48,798 nucleotides of DNA from the NCBI RefSeq assembly GCF_001896955.1, contig NZ_MKRN01000154.1, forward strand, positions 1 to 48,798. The letters run 5' to 3'. Both the position numbers and the translations under genes were made by a program. Source of the DNA: Nitrobacter sp. 62-13. GTDB lineage: Bacteria > Pseudomonadota > Alphaproteobacteria > Rhizobiales > Xanthobacteraceae. The notes under the pieces were generated by a model. The model had not been told where the DNA came from, did not search any database, and saw nothing but the letters and a program-made list of their open reading frames with translations. Of this stretch, positions 15,680 through 23,708 are shown one piece after another; position 1 is the first letter of the stretch, and every line of letters begins with the position of its first letter.

Positions 15680-15778
15680 CTACCGCGACTCCTGACTTTT
15701 CTCTTCCTGCTGCTTTTCCTTCTCGCGCTTGCGATTCATGAAACCAACGATGTGGGGAGGAAATACTTTCTCTTCCAT
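15680..15778 (-). CDS. Small charged protein of 32 residues
   Basis: ATG at 15778 with GGAGG five bases upstream. The product begins MEEKVFPPHIVGFMNRKREK and ends EKQQEEKSQESR, stop TAG at 15682-15680. A short hydrophobic patch is followed by a run of alternating Lys/Glu/Gln. The strong ribosome-binding site and the clean start favour a real gene. Not recognised. Confidence 0.45.
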   Translation of the reverse strand: MEEKVFPPHIVGFMNRKREKEKQQEEKSQESR

Positions 15779-15793
15779 TCCAAACCTCCAAAG

Positions 15794-15826
15794 AAAGGCC
15801 CCGAACCTGAGAAGAACGGAGCCTTT
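15794..15826. terminator. Inverted repeat, possible attenuator or terminator ahead of the small gene
   Basis: AAAGGCCCCG and CGGAGCCTTT pair with one mismatch around a 13-nt loop. On the minus strand the stem ends in CCTTTCTTT just before the GGAGG of the 32-residue gene; on the plus strand it is followed by CTAG. Direction of use unclear. Confidence 0.35.
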
Positions 15827-15984
15827 CTAGGACCAGCAACACGATTCGCGCTGGCACTACTGTGACGCGTGGAAATAAATCTGGGGAGTGGAATTTCGTT
15901 CCCGTCCTAACTTTTGTTTGTGGAGGGATGCATTCATGACGGTGCCCGCCGCAATGCAAAAAGGATGGTAGTTCCACCTGGGCC

Positions 15985-16015
15985 GTTCGCGTTATAAAGC
16001 TGTTCGCGCTATAAA
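15985..16015 (+). repeat. Tandem direct repeat GTTCGCGYTATAAA upstream of a small gene
   Basis: GTTCGCGTTATAAA (15985-15998) and GTTCGCGCTATAAA (16002-16015) are spaced 17 nt start to start, about 55-85 bp before the 16072 gene. The spacing is between one and two helical turns; a regulator-binding site or promoter element is possible. Confidence 0.45.
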
Positions 16016-16071
16016 CTTGTGATGCTGATCGCCAGTCTGGCGGCGGCAGTTGAAGTCCGGAGATAGGTTAG

Positions 16072-16254
16072 GTGACCGATTATCGAGTCTACATTCTCAA
16101 CGACAAGGGCCACATCCAGGGCGACACGCTCATAGTGAGCGCGGACGACACGCAGGCGATCGAATCCGCAAGGAAGATTGTCGGCGCCCGTAACGTGGAA
16201 TTGTGGGATGGAGAGCGCTTGGTTGGGCGCTTCAAGACGGAGCTAAGCAGCTAG
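16072..16254 (+). CDS. Small conserved hypothetical protein, 60 residues
   Basis: GTG start at 16072 after GGAGATAGGTTAG. Product MTDYRVYILNDKGHIQGDTL followed by IVSADDTQAIESARKIVGAR and a WDGERLVGRF end: a compact beta-alpha-beta pattern. Small cytosolic proteins of this form are frequent in Bradyrhizobium relatives; I recall no function. It stands alone. Confidence 0.75.
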   Translation: MTDYRVYILNDKGHIQGDTLIVSADDTQAIESARKIVGARNVELWDGERLVGRFKTELSS

Positions 16255-16568
16255 CCGGATTCCTTACAACCCGCGCAGCGCCGCCATGCTTTGGAACCAT
16301 CCGTGCGTATGCCGGGTGAGCAGGGCCAAGCGTTTGCTTGGTCCGGCAGGATAGTTCGATCCCGCAGGCGCGACCGGAGGGATCGATACCGGTTCTGTCA
16401 AGTCATCGGGCCCGTTCGCGGGCGGTACCTCTAAATATCTATAGTTGCTCTTTGTTTGCTCTCTTGCCTGATTGATTGATCGGGCAATTCCGCGTGGAAT
16501 GGCGCTGCCCTTCATTTGAAAGAATGCGTTGGTGCGCATGCGCGCTCCAGCGACACCGGAATCCGCCC
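16255..16568. other. Intergenic region before the biosynthetic cassette
   Basis: 314 bp without a convincing gene; minus-strand frames here translate to non-descript sequence. Must contain the promoter of the cassette, but I cannot name one with confidence. Confidence 0.4.
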
Positions 16569-17288
16569 ATGACTCCTGACTGTGAACCCGACTTTATCCG
16601 ATCCTCCGGAGTGGGCGCACAGGATCGCCTCGGCGCATCGGGCTTTCCCGATAAGACAGCCGGGATCATAATGCCGGTGCTTCAGAACGACGATTTTGAG
16701 GTCCTGGCATTCATGCTTGATGTGGAGCAGGACGTTATTCGCGAGATAGGTGCCTGCCTCGACCAGGAGGAGCGCCGGCGCGCCGCAAGGTTGAGGCTGG
16801 AGCGGGATCGCGACCGCTTTGTTGCTGCCCGTGGGCAGTTGCGTCGAGTCCTCGGGTCCAGACTGGGCATCTCACCGTCGGACATCGAGCTGGAATATGG
16901 ATGGCGAGGCAAACCCCGTCTCTCACGCCGCATGCCGGCCGGCGATTTGCACTTCAGCGTTTCACGATCCGGAGAGGTGGGGGTGATCGCCCTCGCGACC
17001 AGGCAAGAAGTCGGGGTAGACATCGAGGCAGTTCTCCCGGTGCCGGAAGCGGACGAGATCGCGGCGCTCTGCTTTTCAGCCTCCGAGTACGGCTCATACG
17101 CCGCTCTGGGTGCGGAACACCGGCTGGAAGGCTTCCTCTGGCGTTGGACCGGGCTTGAGGCCGTCGCCAAAGCTCTCGGATGCGGCTTGGGTCGTCCCAT
17201 TTCCTGGGATGAAAAGGATTGGGCCGTCAGAAGGTTCATACCCAAGCCCGGGTATGTCGGGAGCGTGGTCGTTCGGGATGAATGGTAG
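16569..17288 (+). CDS. 4'-phosphopantetheinyl transferase (Sfp type)
   Basis: About 239 residues from ATG 16569; ATG 16671 is an alternative, neither has a strong ribosome site. Family motifs: GWRGKPRL, LHFSVSRSGEVGVIAL, VGVDIE with the Mg-binding Asp/Glu, and FLWRWTGLEAVAKALGCGLG in place of the usual W-x-x-KEA-x-x-K-A-x-G, with the Lys replaced by Gly-Leu. It transfers phosphopantetheine from coenzyme A onto the Ser of carrier domains, here most likely the thiolation domain encoded 3 kb downstream. The next start lies 17 nt on, same operon. Confidence 0.88.
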   Translation: MTPDCEPDFIRSSGVGAQDRLGASGFPDKTAGIIMPVLQNDDFEVLAFMLDVEQDVIREIGACLDQEERRRAARLRLERDRDRFVAARGQLRRVLGSRLGISPSDIELEYGWRGKPRLSRRMPAGDLHFSVSRSGEVGVIALATRQEVGVDIEAVLPVPEADEIAALCFSASEYGSYAALGAEHRLEGFLWRWTGLEAVAKALGCGLGRPISWDEKDWAVRRFIPKPGYVGSVVVRDEW

Positions 17289-17305
17289 TCGGAAGAGTTT
17301 TCGCG

Positions 17306-18412
17306 ATGTCAACATTCACTGCCGATAGACAAGTAACTCAACCAATTCGGACCGAGCCTGTTTTGTCCACGTCGCAATCGAGAGCACAACTCAGCCCCAT
17401 GTCATTGCGCGCGATACCGGTCGCGGAGTTGCTTGCAACTCTTGCGGCCAGGGACATCAAGGTTTGGGCAGACGACGACCGGCTGCGGTGCAATGCCCCG
17501 GCCGGCGCATTGACGGCCGAGTTTCGCGAGCAGTTGCGGGACCGGAAGGACGAGATCCTGGATTTTCTGAGCATGGCCGCGACGGTTGCGAGGCAACAAC
17601 CTGCAATCGTTCCCCTGCAGTCTCAGGGAACGCGCACGCCAATTTTTGCCGTACCCGGGCATGTCGGCGCGCCTTTCACGTTCTCGGATCTGTCGAAACA
17701 TCTGGGCGACGATCAACCGTTCTACGCGCTCCAGCCGTCTGGCTACGATGGACAAAGCGAGCCGATGGAACGCGTCGAAGACATCGCAGAGTACTTCGCT
17801 CGCCAGATCGTCGAATATCAGCCGGCTGGCCCGTACATCATCGCCGGCTATTGCTCCGGCGCTTCGACAGCGTTCGAGCTGGCGAAAATCCTGGGGCAAC
17901 GCGGAGCGGAGGTGCGATGCGTCGTGCTCTTTGGTCCTCTTTATCCTCCGACCAATGAGAAGTTGCCGCGTCTCGCGTATTTTTCTGCCAGAAGTCATGT
18001 TGAGGCGATCGCGCGCGAGATCGCGAAGCGTCCGACGTTCGCCGCTCGTCTCCGATATGTCAGCGGCCGCCTCGGCAATCGCCTACGTGACCTCGTCATC
18101 CGCTTTCGCGAGCGCAAACAGCCAGTGGTGGCGGATCCCGTGCTGGAGAGCAGGGCTCGACTCAAATCCACGGCAATGGCCGCCTTTCGACGGTACATTC
18201 CCATGCCGTATTCGGGCCGAGTTTGCATAGTTCTTCCCAACACGGACTGGCTGCGGTCGGGTGCAGCAGCCCGCCGATGGCTTCGCGTGGCGCCTCATGC
18301 CGATTTTTATTTCGGGCCTGCGAACTGCCGCGCAGCCTCCATGCTGGAAGATCCTGAAGCATCCGCCATCGCAGAGCTTTATCGCAAGGCAACCAAAAAG
18401 CTGAACGATTGA
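17306..18412 (+). CDS. Thioesterase with N-terminal TubC-type docking domain
   Basis: 368 residues from ATG 17306. Residues ~33-90 (VAELLATLAARDIKVWADDD, then RLRCNAPAGALTAEFREQL) match the TubC N-terminal docking domain normally found at the front of NRPS/PKS proteins. Residues ~110-365 form an alpha/beta-hydrolase thioesterase: VPGHVGAPFTF oxyanion region, nucleophile elbow GYCSGAS (Ser ~184, usually GHSxG/GYSxG), and a late His in APHADFYFGP. It would release or edit the aminoacyl group from the partner A-T protein. The pairing of a docking domain with a lone thioesterase is unusual. Confidence 0.85.
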   Translation: MSTFTADRQVTQPIRTEPVLSTSQSRAQLSPMSLRAIPVAELLATLAARDIKVWADDDRLRCNAPAGALTAEFREQLRDRKDEILDFLSMAATVARQQPAIVPLQSQGTRTPIFAVPGHVGAPFTFSDLSKHLGDDQPFYALQPSGYDGQSEPMERVEDIAEYFARQIVEYQPAGPYIIAGYCSGASTAFELAKILGQRGAEVRCVVLFGPLYPPTNEKLPRLAYFSARSHVEAIAREIAKRPTFAARLRYVSGRLGNRLRDLVIRFRERKQPVVADPVLESRARLKSTAMAAFRRYIPMPYSGRVCIVLPNTDWLRSGAAARRWLRVAPHADFYFGPANCRAASMLEDPEASAIAELYRKATKKLND

Positions 18413-18451
18413 CGTGATCTGATTTTTGATTGGCGAATGGGAGCACATCTC

Positions 18452-20473
18452 ATGAATGAAGTCCTACCTATCGCGGCGGGAAGCACAGCGGTCCCTCTGC
18501 TGAAGGATGCGGATCATCAAGCGCTGGTTGTCGAATACAACGCTACGGTAGCGTCCTATCCGTCCGACAGGACGATCATCGATCTGTTCCGCGAACAGGT
18601 GACGCGCAGCCCCGATGCTGAAGCGATCCGCTTCGGCACCGCGACGCTGACGTACCGGCAGCTCGACGAACGCTCCAATCAGATGGCCGCGCTTTTGAGC
18701 TCGACCGGCATGGGGCCGGGACGGATTGCCGTTGTGTTCATGACGCATTCCATTGAAGTCGTCGTTGCGATCCTGGGCGTTCTGAAGTCCGGCGCAGCCT
18801 ATGTGCCGGTGGATGCGGCAACGCCGGAGGGCCGCATCGCAATAATCTTGAAGGACATTTCCAACGGGACCGACGGTCGGGCGCCGGTGGTGATCACTCA
18901 GACCGGCCTGCAATCCGTCATTTCTCCGAGCTTGGCCGACATCGTGGTGCTCGATGCTGATTTCAGTTCGATTTTGAATCAGCCGGTCTCCGCCGGCCCG
19001 CCCGCTGCCACGCCTGACGGCACCGCCTATATCATCTTCACCTCCGGTTCGACCGGTACCCCCAAGGGCGTCGAGATCGCGCACCGGAGCCTGGTGAATT
19101 ACATTTGGTGGGCCGCTGGCGTGTACTGTTCCGGTGAAGGCCTCGCATGGCCTCTTTTCTCGTCCCTCGCTTTCGACCTGACCGTCACAACGCTCTTTAC
19201 GCCGCTGATAATCGGCGGTCGCATCGTCGTGTATCTCGGCGATCCCGGAATGCAGAGCATGGTCGTGCTCAAGATCATCGACGACAATGCCGTCGACATC
19301 ATAAAGCTGACGCCTGCGCATCTCGCGATGGTTCGCGATCGCGATCTTTCGAGCACAAGACTGCGCAAATTCATCGTGGGCGGCGAAGACTTCAAGACCG
19401 AGCTGGCTCGCGACATCACGAAAGCCATCCCGCATCCCGTCGAGATCTATAACGAATATGGACCAACCGAAGCCACGGTGGGCTGCATGATTCACCGTTT
19501 CGACATCGACCGGGACCTGGCCGCGTCGGTGCCGATCGGAATTCCGGCCGCCAATACGGGAATTTATGTTCTTGGAGAAGCCTATCAGCCCACCGGCCCC
19601 GGCGTCATCGGTGAGATGTTCATAGCCGGCGACGGTCTGGCGAAAGGCTATTTCAATCGTCCTGACTTGACTGACGAGCGGTTCCGCATGGCGACTGATC
19701 CGCAAGGTGGGTTTTCGAATCTGCGGCTGTACAAGACGGGCGATCTCGCCCGCTGGAATTCGAAAGGGAGCCTGGAATTTCTCGGCCGTGCCGACCATCA
19801 AGTGAAGGTCGGCGGCGCGCGGGTCGAACTGGGCGAGATCGAAGCGCGGCTTCTCAAGCATCCCCACGTTCCCGAATGCGCTGTCGTCGCCATTTCCACC
19901 TCGGTTGCGAAACCGGCGACACAAACAGCGGCCCAAATCGGTCATTCCGAGTCACCGGCGCCCCAAGATGGAATCGCGCGACTTGTCGCCTATTATGTGT
20001 CGTCGAAACCTCTGACGGTGGCCGATCTGCGTGCCCACCTTGCCGAAGAGCTTTTGGAATCCATGATTCCGACTTACTACGTCCCTCTCGAAAGGATGCC
20101 GCTCACGTCCAACGGCAAGATCGACCGCGCCGCGCTTCCCGAGCCGACGGCGGACAACATTCAGCCCACACAAGACTTCACCGCTCCCTCGACGGAGACC
20201 GAGAAAACGCTGGCCGCGCTGTGGTGCGATCTTTTGAAGATCGAATCCATCGGGCGTCACGACAACTTCTTTGACCTGGGCGGGGAGTCGCTTCTGGTGA
20301 TGCGGGCAGTCTCGCGCATGCGAAAAACGTTCGACCTCGATGTGCAGCTTCGCAATCTCTTCGAGCGCCCGACACTCGCCGGACTGGCGGAAATGATCGA
20401 CGGAATGCGCTGGGCGGCCAATTCCGGCGGCACTTCACTTTCGGAGGGACCGAGAGAGGAAATCGAACTTTAG
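18452..20473 (+). CDS. Free-standing NRPS adenylation-thiolation didomain, asparagine predicted
   Basis: 673 residues from ATG 18452 (GGGAG upstream). Adenylation motifs: IIFTSGSTGTPKGVEIAH (A3), NEYGPTEATVGC (A5), YKTGDLARW (A7), GRADHQVKVGGARVELGEIE (A8), SNGKIDRAAL (A10). The ten specificity residues read by eye from FDLTVTTL (Asp ~242), IIKLTP, FIVGGE, NEYGPTEATVG and the A10 Lys are D-L-T-K-I-G-E-V-G-K, closest to the published asparagine code. The thiolation domain shows DNFFDLGGESLL (Ser ~612). There is no condensation domain. It activates an amino acid as AMP ester and loads it as a thioester on its own carrier. Context suggests the tethered residue is then modified by the next-encoded flavoprotein. 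Confidence 0.93.
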   Translation: MNEVLPIAAGSTAVPLLKDADHQALVVEYNATVASYPSDRTIIDLFREQVTRSPDAEAIRFGTATLTYRQLDERSNQMAALLSSTGMGPGRIAVVFMTHSIEVVVAILGVLKSGAAYVPVDAATPEGRIAIILKDISNGTDGRAPVVITQTGLQSVISPSLADIVVLDADFSSILNQPVSAGPPAATPDGTAYIIFTSGSTGTPKGVEIAHRSLVNYIWWAAGVYCSGEGLAWPLFSSLAFDLTVTTLFTPLIIGGRIVVYLGDPGMQSMVVLKIIDDNAVDIIKLTPAHLAMVRDRDLSSTRLRKFIVGGEDFKTELARDITKAIPHPVEIYNEYGPTEATVGCMIHRFDIDRDLAASVPIGIPAANTGIYVLGEAYQPTGPGVIGEMFIAGDGLAKGYFNRPDLTDERFRMATDPQGGFSNLRLYKTGDLARWNSKGSLEFLGRADHQVKVGGARVELGEIEARLLKHPHVPECAVVAISTSVAKPATQTAAQIGHSESPAPQDGIARLVAYYVSSKPLTVADLRAHLAEELLESMIPTYYVPLERMPLTSNGKIDRAALPEPTADNIQPTQDFTAPSTETEKTLAALWCDLLKIESIGRHDNFFDLGGESLLVMRAVSRMRKTFDLDVQLRNLFERPTLAGLAEMIDGMRWAANSGGTSLSEGPREEIEL

Positions 20474-20554
20474 CTTATCCGAAAGCCTCCGGATGGCCTG
20501 GTTTCGGACCTTGACGGTAGCTTTTGCGTTGGACTCGTAGCAGAGCGGATAAAG

Positions 20555-21727
20555 ATGATGGACAAAGCTTATGCACCGGCGCGAGGACCGGAGTTGCCTT
20601 GGGCGGCGGCGGAGTATGAGCTCCTGAGGGATCAGGTCCGCCGGTTCGTCGAGGAGGAGATCAAGCCCTGTGCGGATCGTTGGGAAGAGCAGGGGTTCGT
20701 TCCCCGCCCGACCCTGCGCCGCATGGGTGAACTCGGCTTTTTCGGCATCCGCTATCCGGCTGAGTATGGCGGCGCCGAGATGGACGCCGTTGCATCAACG
20801 GTCTTCGCGGAGGAGCTTGGGCGCTCGACCTATGGCGGCGCTGCCGACGCGATGCTGGTTCATACCGACATGGCTTCTTCCTACGTCTTTCACGATGGGA
20901 CCAAAGCTCAGCGGGCTCGCTGGATGCCGGGTATTATCAGCGGAGAAGTCATCACCGCGGTCGCCATCACGGAGCCGGATGCGGGCTCCGACGTGAAGGC
21001 CATCCGCACGCGCGCGATTAGGGATGGCGACTCTTATATACTCGACGGCACCAAGCTCTACATCACGAATGGCGTCCATGCGGACCTCTATTGCGTCGCC
21101 GCCAAGACTGACGCGTCTGCGGGAAGCAACGGGATCACGATGTTCCTTGTCGAGAAGGGCACGCCGGGATTCAGCGTCGCACGCGAGCTGGAAAAGCAGG
21201 GCTGGCGCTCCTCGGACACGGCGGAGCTTGTCTTCGACGGTTGCCGTATCCCGGCCGATAACGTGCTCGGCGCGGAAGGACTTGGTTTCTACTCCATCAT
21301 GCGCAACTTCCAGAACGAGCGCCTTGTCCTCGCCGCCATGGCGATAGGGACGGCCAAGGCGGCGATCGATATGACCCTCACTTACGTGAAAACCCGGCGC
21401 GCCTTCGGAGGCAGCTTGTGGGACATGCAGACGATCCGTCAACGTCTCGCGATGCTTTCCGCGAAGGTCGAAGCCAGCCGCGAATTTCTCTATGCCACCG
21501 CCTGGCGCATGGCGGCGGATGAGGATTGCCTGCGCGAGATATCGATGCTGAAAGCCATCTGTGGCGAACTCGTCAACGAAGTTTCGTATGCGTGCGTGCA
21601 GTTCCACGGCGCCATGGGCGTCATGCGCGAGAGCGCGATCGAGCGCATTGCGCGTGATGCGCGTATCCTCTCCATCGCGGGCGGCGCGACGGAGGTGATG
21701 CTGGAGGTGGTCGCATCGACGTCGTGA
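20555..21727 (+). CDS. Acyl-CoA dehydrogenase-family flavoprotein of the NRPS cassette
   Basis: 390 residues, full-length FAD enzyme: AITEPDAGSDVKAIRTRA, YITNGVHADLY, VKTRRAFGGSLWDMQTIRQR, QFHGAMGVMRESAIER. The usual catalytic Glu before the GT near the C-terminus is absent (SIAGGATEVM), but a Glu is present in FQNERLVLAAMA, the position used by isovaleryl-CoA and long-chain dehydrogenases. Placed after an A-T protein, it probably oxidises a carrier-bound aminoacyl group, as PltE-type enzymes do with prolyl carriers; free acyl-CoA is the alternative. First of two ATGs taken as start. Confidence 0.88.
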   Translation: MMDKAYAPARGPELPWAAAEYELLRDQVRRFVEEEIKPCADRWEEQGFVPRPTLRRMGELGFFGIRYPAEYGGAEMDAVASTVFAEELGRSTYGGAADAMLVHTDMASSYVFHDGTKAQRARWMPGIISGEVITAVAITEPDAGSDVKAIRTRAIRDGDSYILDGTKLYITNGVHADLYCVAAKTDASAGSNGITMFLVEKGTPGFSVARELEKQGWRSSDTAELVFDGCRIPADNVLGAEGLGFYSIMRNFQNERLVLAAMAIGTAKAAIDMTLTYVKTRRAFGGSLWDMQTIRQRLAMLSAKVEASREFLYATAWRMAADEDCLREISMLKAICGELVNEVSYACVQFHGAMGVMRESAIERIARDARILSIAGGATEVMLEVVASTS

Positions 21728-21991
21728 GCCTGACGGCGCTGGTGAGGTCGTCTCGTGTTGAACCCGCGAGCCGCGCAACCGCCAGGCCGCCGAAAGTGAT
21801 TGCAAGGCGGCGCAGGCCGTCAGATGGCACGAAGTATCCGAGATGCCGTGATATGTCGCTTCCTTGTCGCCGGCGCCCGGCAGGGCTCGAGGCCTCGCTC
21901 GCTGGACATAGTCACAAGGGAGAAATAGGCTCGGCGAGCCGGATGACAACTCGGGGGCGTTCGTCGAGAGCGCCCGGAGAGCGAGAGGGAC

Positions 21992-22429
21992 GTGGCTTCT
22001 CAGTGGCAGTATCAGGTTAGATTCGATGTCAACGATCCCGCTGCGGCGGAGTCGATACGGAGACAGGTGCATGAACCGGCGCTCGCCGGTCTTTTCGATA
22101 TTCTCGCAAGGCATCGCGCCGTGCCGAAGTGTCAGTTCGACGCCTTTTCGGAGTATGTCGCTGCGGCCGAGGAGCGCGGAATCGAGAGCTATCCGCTTTA
22201 TCATTGGACCAAGGCGACGATCGATAACTCAGCAAAGAAAGAAAAATATTTGAAATCCTTTACGCTCTACGTGGATGACCGGGAGGTCTATGCCAAGGAG
22301 ATTGCTGACAGCCTCGAGGCGGATCTGCAACCGCTCGTCACTGGCGGGCTTATTATGAGACTATCCAAGTACGATACGAATCCCTCAACTAATCCTCAGC
22401 CGCCACAGCGCGGCGGCGAGCAGGGTTAG
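21992..22429 (+). CDS. Hypothetical protein, 145 residues, downstream of the NRPS cassette
   Basis: GTG start at 21992 with GAGAGGG upstream. Product contains WQYQVRFDVNDPAAAESIRR, AVPKCQFDAFSEYVAAAEE and YLKSFTLYVDDREVYAKEIA; soluble, charged, no signal peptide, C-terminal tail rich in Pro/Gln/Asn. Not recognised. Follows the flavoprotein gene on the same strand after 264 bp in which I see nothing, so membership of the cassette is uncertain. Confidence 0.65.
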   Translation: MASQWQYQVRFDVNDPAAAESIRRQVHEPALAGLFDILARHRAVPKCQFDAFSEYVAAAEERGIESYPLYHWTKATIDNSAKKEKYLKSFTLYVDDREVYAKEIADSLEADLQPLVTGGLIMRLSKYDTNPSTNPQPPQRGGEQG

Positions 22430-22718
22430 TCTATTTCCGAACATGACGAGATCCTGAAAATCTTTGAGCGGGTTGGAACCGAGAATGCGGCGGCGCGGAT
22501 TCCCGGGCCGTAATTCGAGCTGCAGATAATCCGCCTTGGTCTCCGCCTGCGCTGACGCCCAGACGCATGGCGTCTGGCGTCATGTAAGCCGCGATCTCAT
22601 GGTGTTCCCTGAACAGCGAGAACTCGCGCCGATCGGTCAATCGGAAGAACGATGCGTGGGATTTAGACATTCCCGAGTTCAGCGTTTGGAACAGGTCGTT
22701 CGCTGGCGTGTTGGGCAA
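22385..22718 (-). pseudogene. Possible frameshifted small gene, minus strand
   Basis: One frame from the ATG at 22718 reads FFRLTDRREFSLFREHHEIA and AYMTPDAMRLGVSAGGDQ; a second frame continues KADYLQLELRPGNPRRRILG and SNPLKDFQDLVMFGNRL to a stop at 22385. Joined near 22540 they would give one ~110-residue protein. The join is by eye only; it overlaps the tail of the plus-strand gene. No family recognised. Confidence 0.25.
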
Positions 22719-22761
22719 ATGCCGCCGACGTTAGAGGTCGATGCCGCAGGGAGCGGATCGG

Positions 22762-22866
22762 CTAGAGTCTTTCACCGTTTCATGGAAACGATGAAAGACT
22801 CTAGCTTCTTGATTTGACGCGTTTTCTTCACGCGAACCGGATTCCACTTCGCTCGAAACGCTCTAA
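22762..22866. repeat. Interspersed repeat, copy B, with extra hairpin arm
   Basis: The core (22804-22866) is the inverse of copy A: TTGATTTGACGCGTTTTCTT, CACGCGAACCGGATTCCACT, TCGCTCGAAACGCTCTAA. Next to it, 22762-22803 is a near-perfect hairpin, CTAGAGTCTTTCACCGTTTC / GAAACGATGAAAGACTCTAG. Copy C has an equivalent hairpin. The element abuts, and may have truncated, the following dehydrogenase pseudogene. Confidence 0.8.
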
Positions 22867-22867
22867 G

Positions 22868-23193
22868 CGGTCTGAGAGCTATCATCTCGGGCGGCGACAG
22901 CGGAACCGGCCGGGCTATCGCCATAGTCTTTGCTCGTGAGGGGGCCGACCTTCTTGTCGCTTATCTGAACGAAAGCGAGGGCGCCCAGTCGCTCAAATCA
23001 TTGATCGAGAAAGAGGGCCGTAAAGCCGTCCTCGTGGCCGGCGACATCCGTGATCCCGGCCAAACAGCTTCCGATGAAGCGATCCGGCCAGCCCGCAGAA
23101 TTGGCGACGGCCCATGTCATGCTGGCCGACCCACTTTCCAGTTATACGTCAGGAACCACCGTTGCGGTCACCGGAGGCAAGCCTTTCATGTGA
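22868..23193 (+). pseudogene. Short-chain dehydrogenase/reductase pseudogene with internal deletion
   Basis: The first part reads LRAIISGGDSGTGRAIAIVF, AREGADLLVAYLNESEGAQS, IEKEGRKAVLVAGDIRDPG: the Rossmann start and NAD(P) motif of the YhxC/glucose-ribitol dehydrogenase-like group, with the start missing. It then jumps, with a frame change, to AKQLPMKRSGQPAELATAHV, MLADPLSSYTSGTTVAVTGG, KPFM and a stop at 23191, the normal C-terminus of the same enzymes. About 110-120 residues including the catalytic Ser-Tyr-Lys are lost. Not functional. Confidence 0.85.
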
Positions 23194-23267
23194 AAGTGAA
23201 TGAGTTGGCGAGGATGCAGAAGAGACGATTCCGCTTCCGGCACGTTGGTGGTGAGAGGGAGAGAGAA

Positions 23268-23486
23268 ATGGCCTATGCTCTATTCTATCACGATCAACGT
23301 ATCGGGGCAGCGGCGTCTACCGAGCTGGATGCTTGGAGACGAGCCCTGCGGTCCGGCCTGATCACGGATATTCCAGTCGCGGATGAACAGGGGGGGCAAA
23401 TCTTGCCGCGCGGCCTTCATGTGGAGCAAGTCGCCGAAGATTTTACACCCCGGCCGGAATGGAAGCTTCCGACCGAAATCTCTTAA
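23268..23486 (+). CDS. Small conserved hypothetical protein, 72 residues
   Basis: ATG at 23268 with GAGAGGGAG a few bases upstream. Product MAYALFYHDQRIGAAASTEL, then DAWRRALRSGLITDIPVADE, QGGQILPRGLHVEQVAEDF and a PRPEWKLPTEIS end. The open frame extends further upstream but that part reads the wrong frame of the dehydrogenase remnant. Soluble, no known domain; a small protein type seen in Bradyrhizobium relatives. Confidence 0.65.
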   Translation: MAYALFYHDQRIGAAASTELDAWRRALRSGLITDIPVADEQGGQILPRGLHVEQVAEDFTPRPEWKLPTEIS

Positions 23487-23708
23487 GCGGACGACATCGT
23501 ATCCGAAAGGCTGGAATGGGTACGCCGCCTCGCCGACCATCTCGACCATAAGGGCTGGTCTTGTCGCGAGCGAGGATGAATGTGGCTTGCCGAAAGAAGA
23601 CGATCCGATCTCGCTAGCTCAGCTCTACGCGACGGGCAGTCCCTCCGGGCGTGCATAGGAACGAACCCGGTGGTCGCACGTTTTTTAGCCATCATCGGAC
23701 AACCCCCC

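Noticed and set aside
14948-15741. Intact genes of 124 and 248 codons around the transposase remnant
   Set aside because: Only short stretches match IS3 OrfB and they switch frame; the rest is arginine-rich non-coding-like translation.
18464-19945. 493-codon minus-strand frame opposite the NRPS gene
   Set aside because: Antisense shadow of the A domain; His/Asp/Arg-rich, no recognised family.
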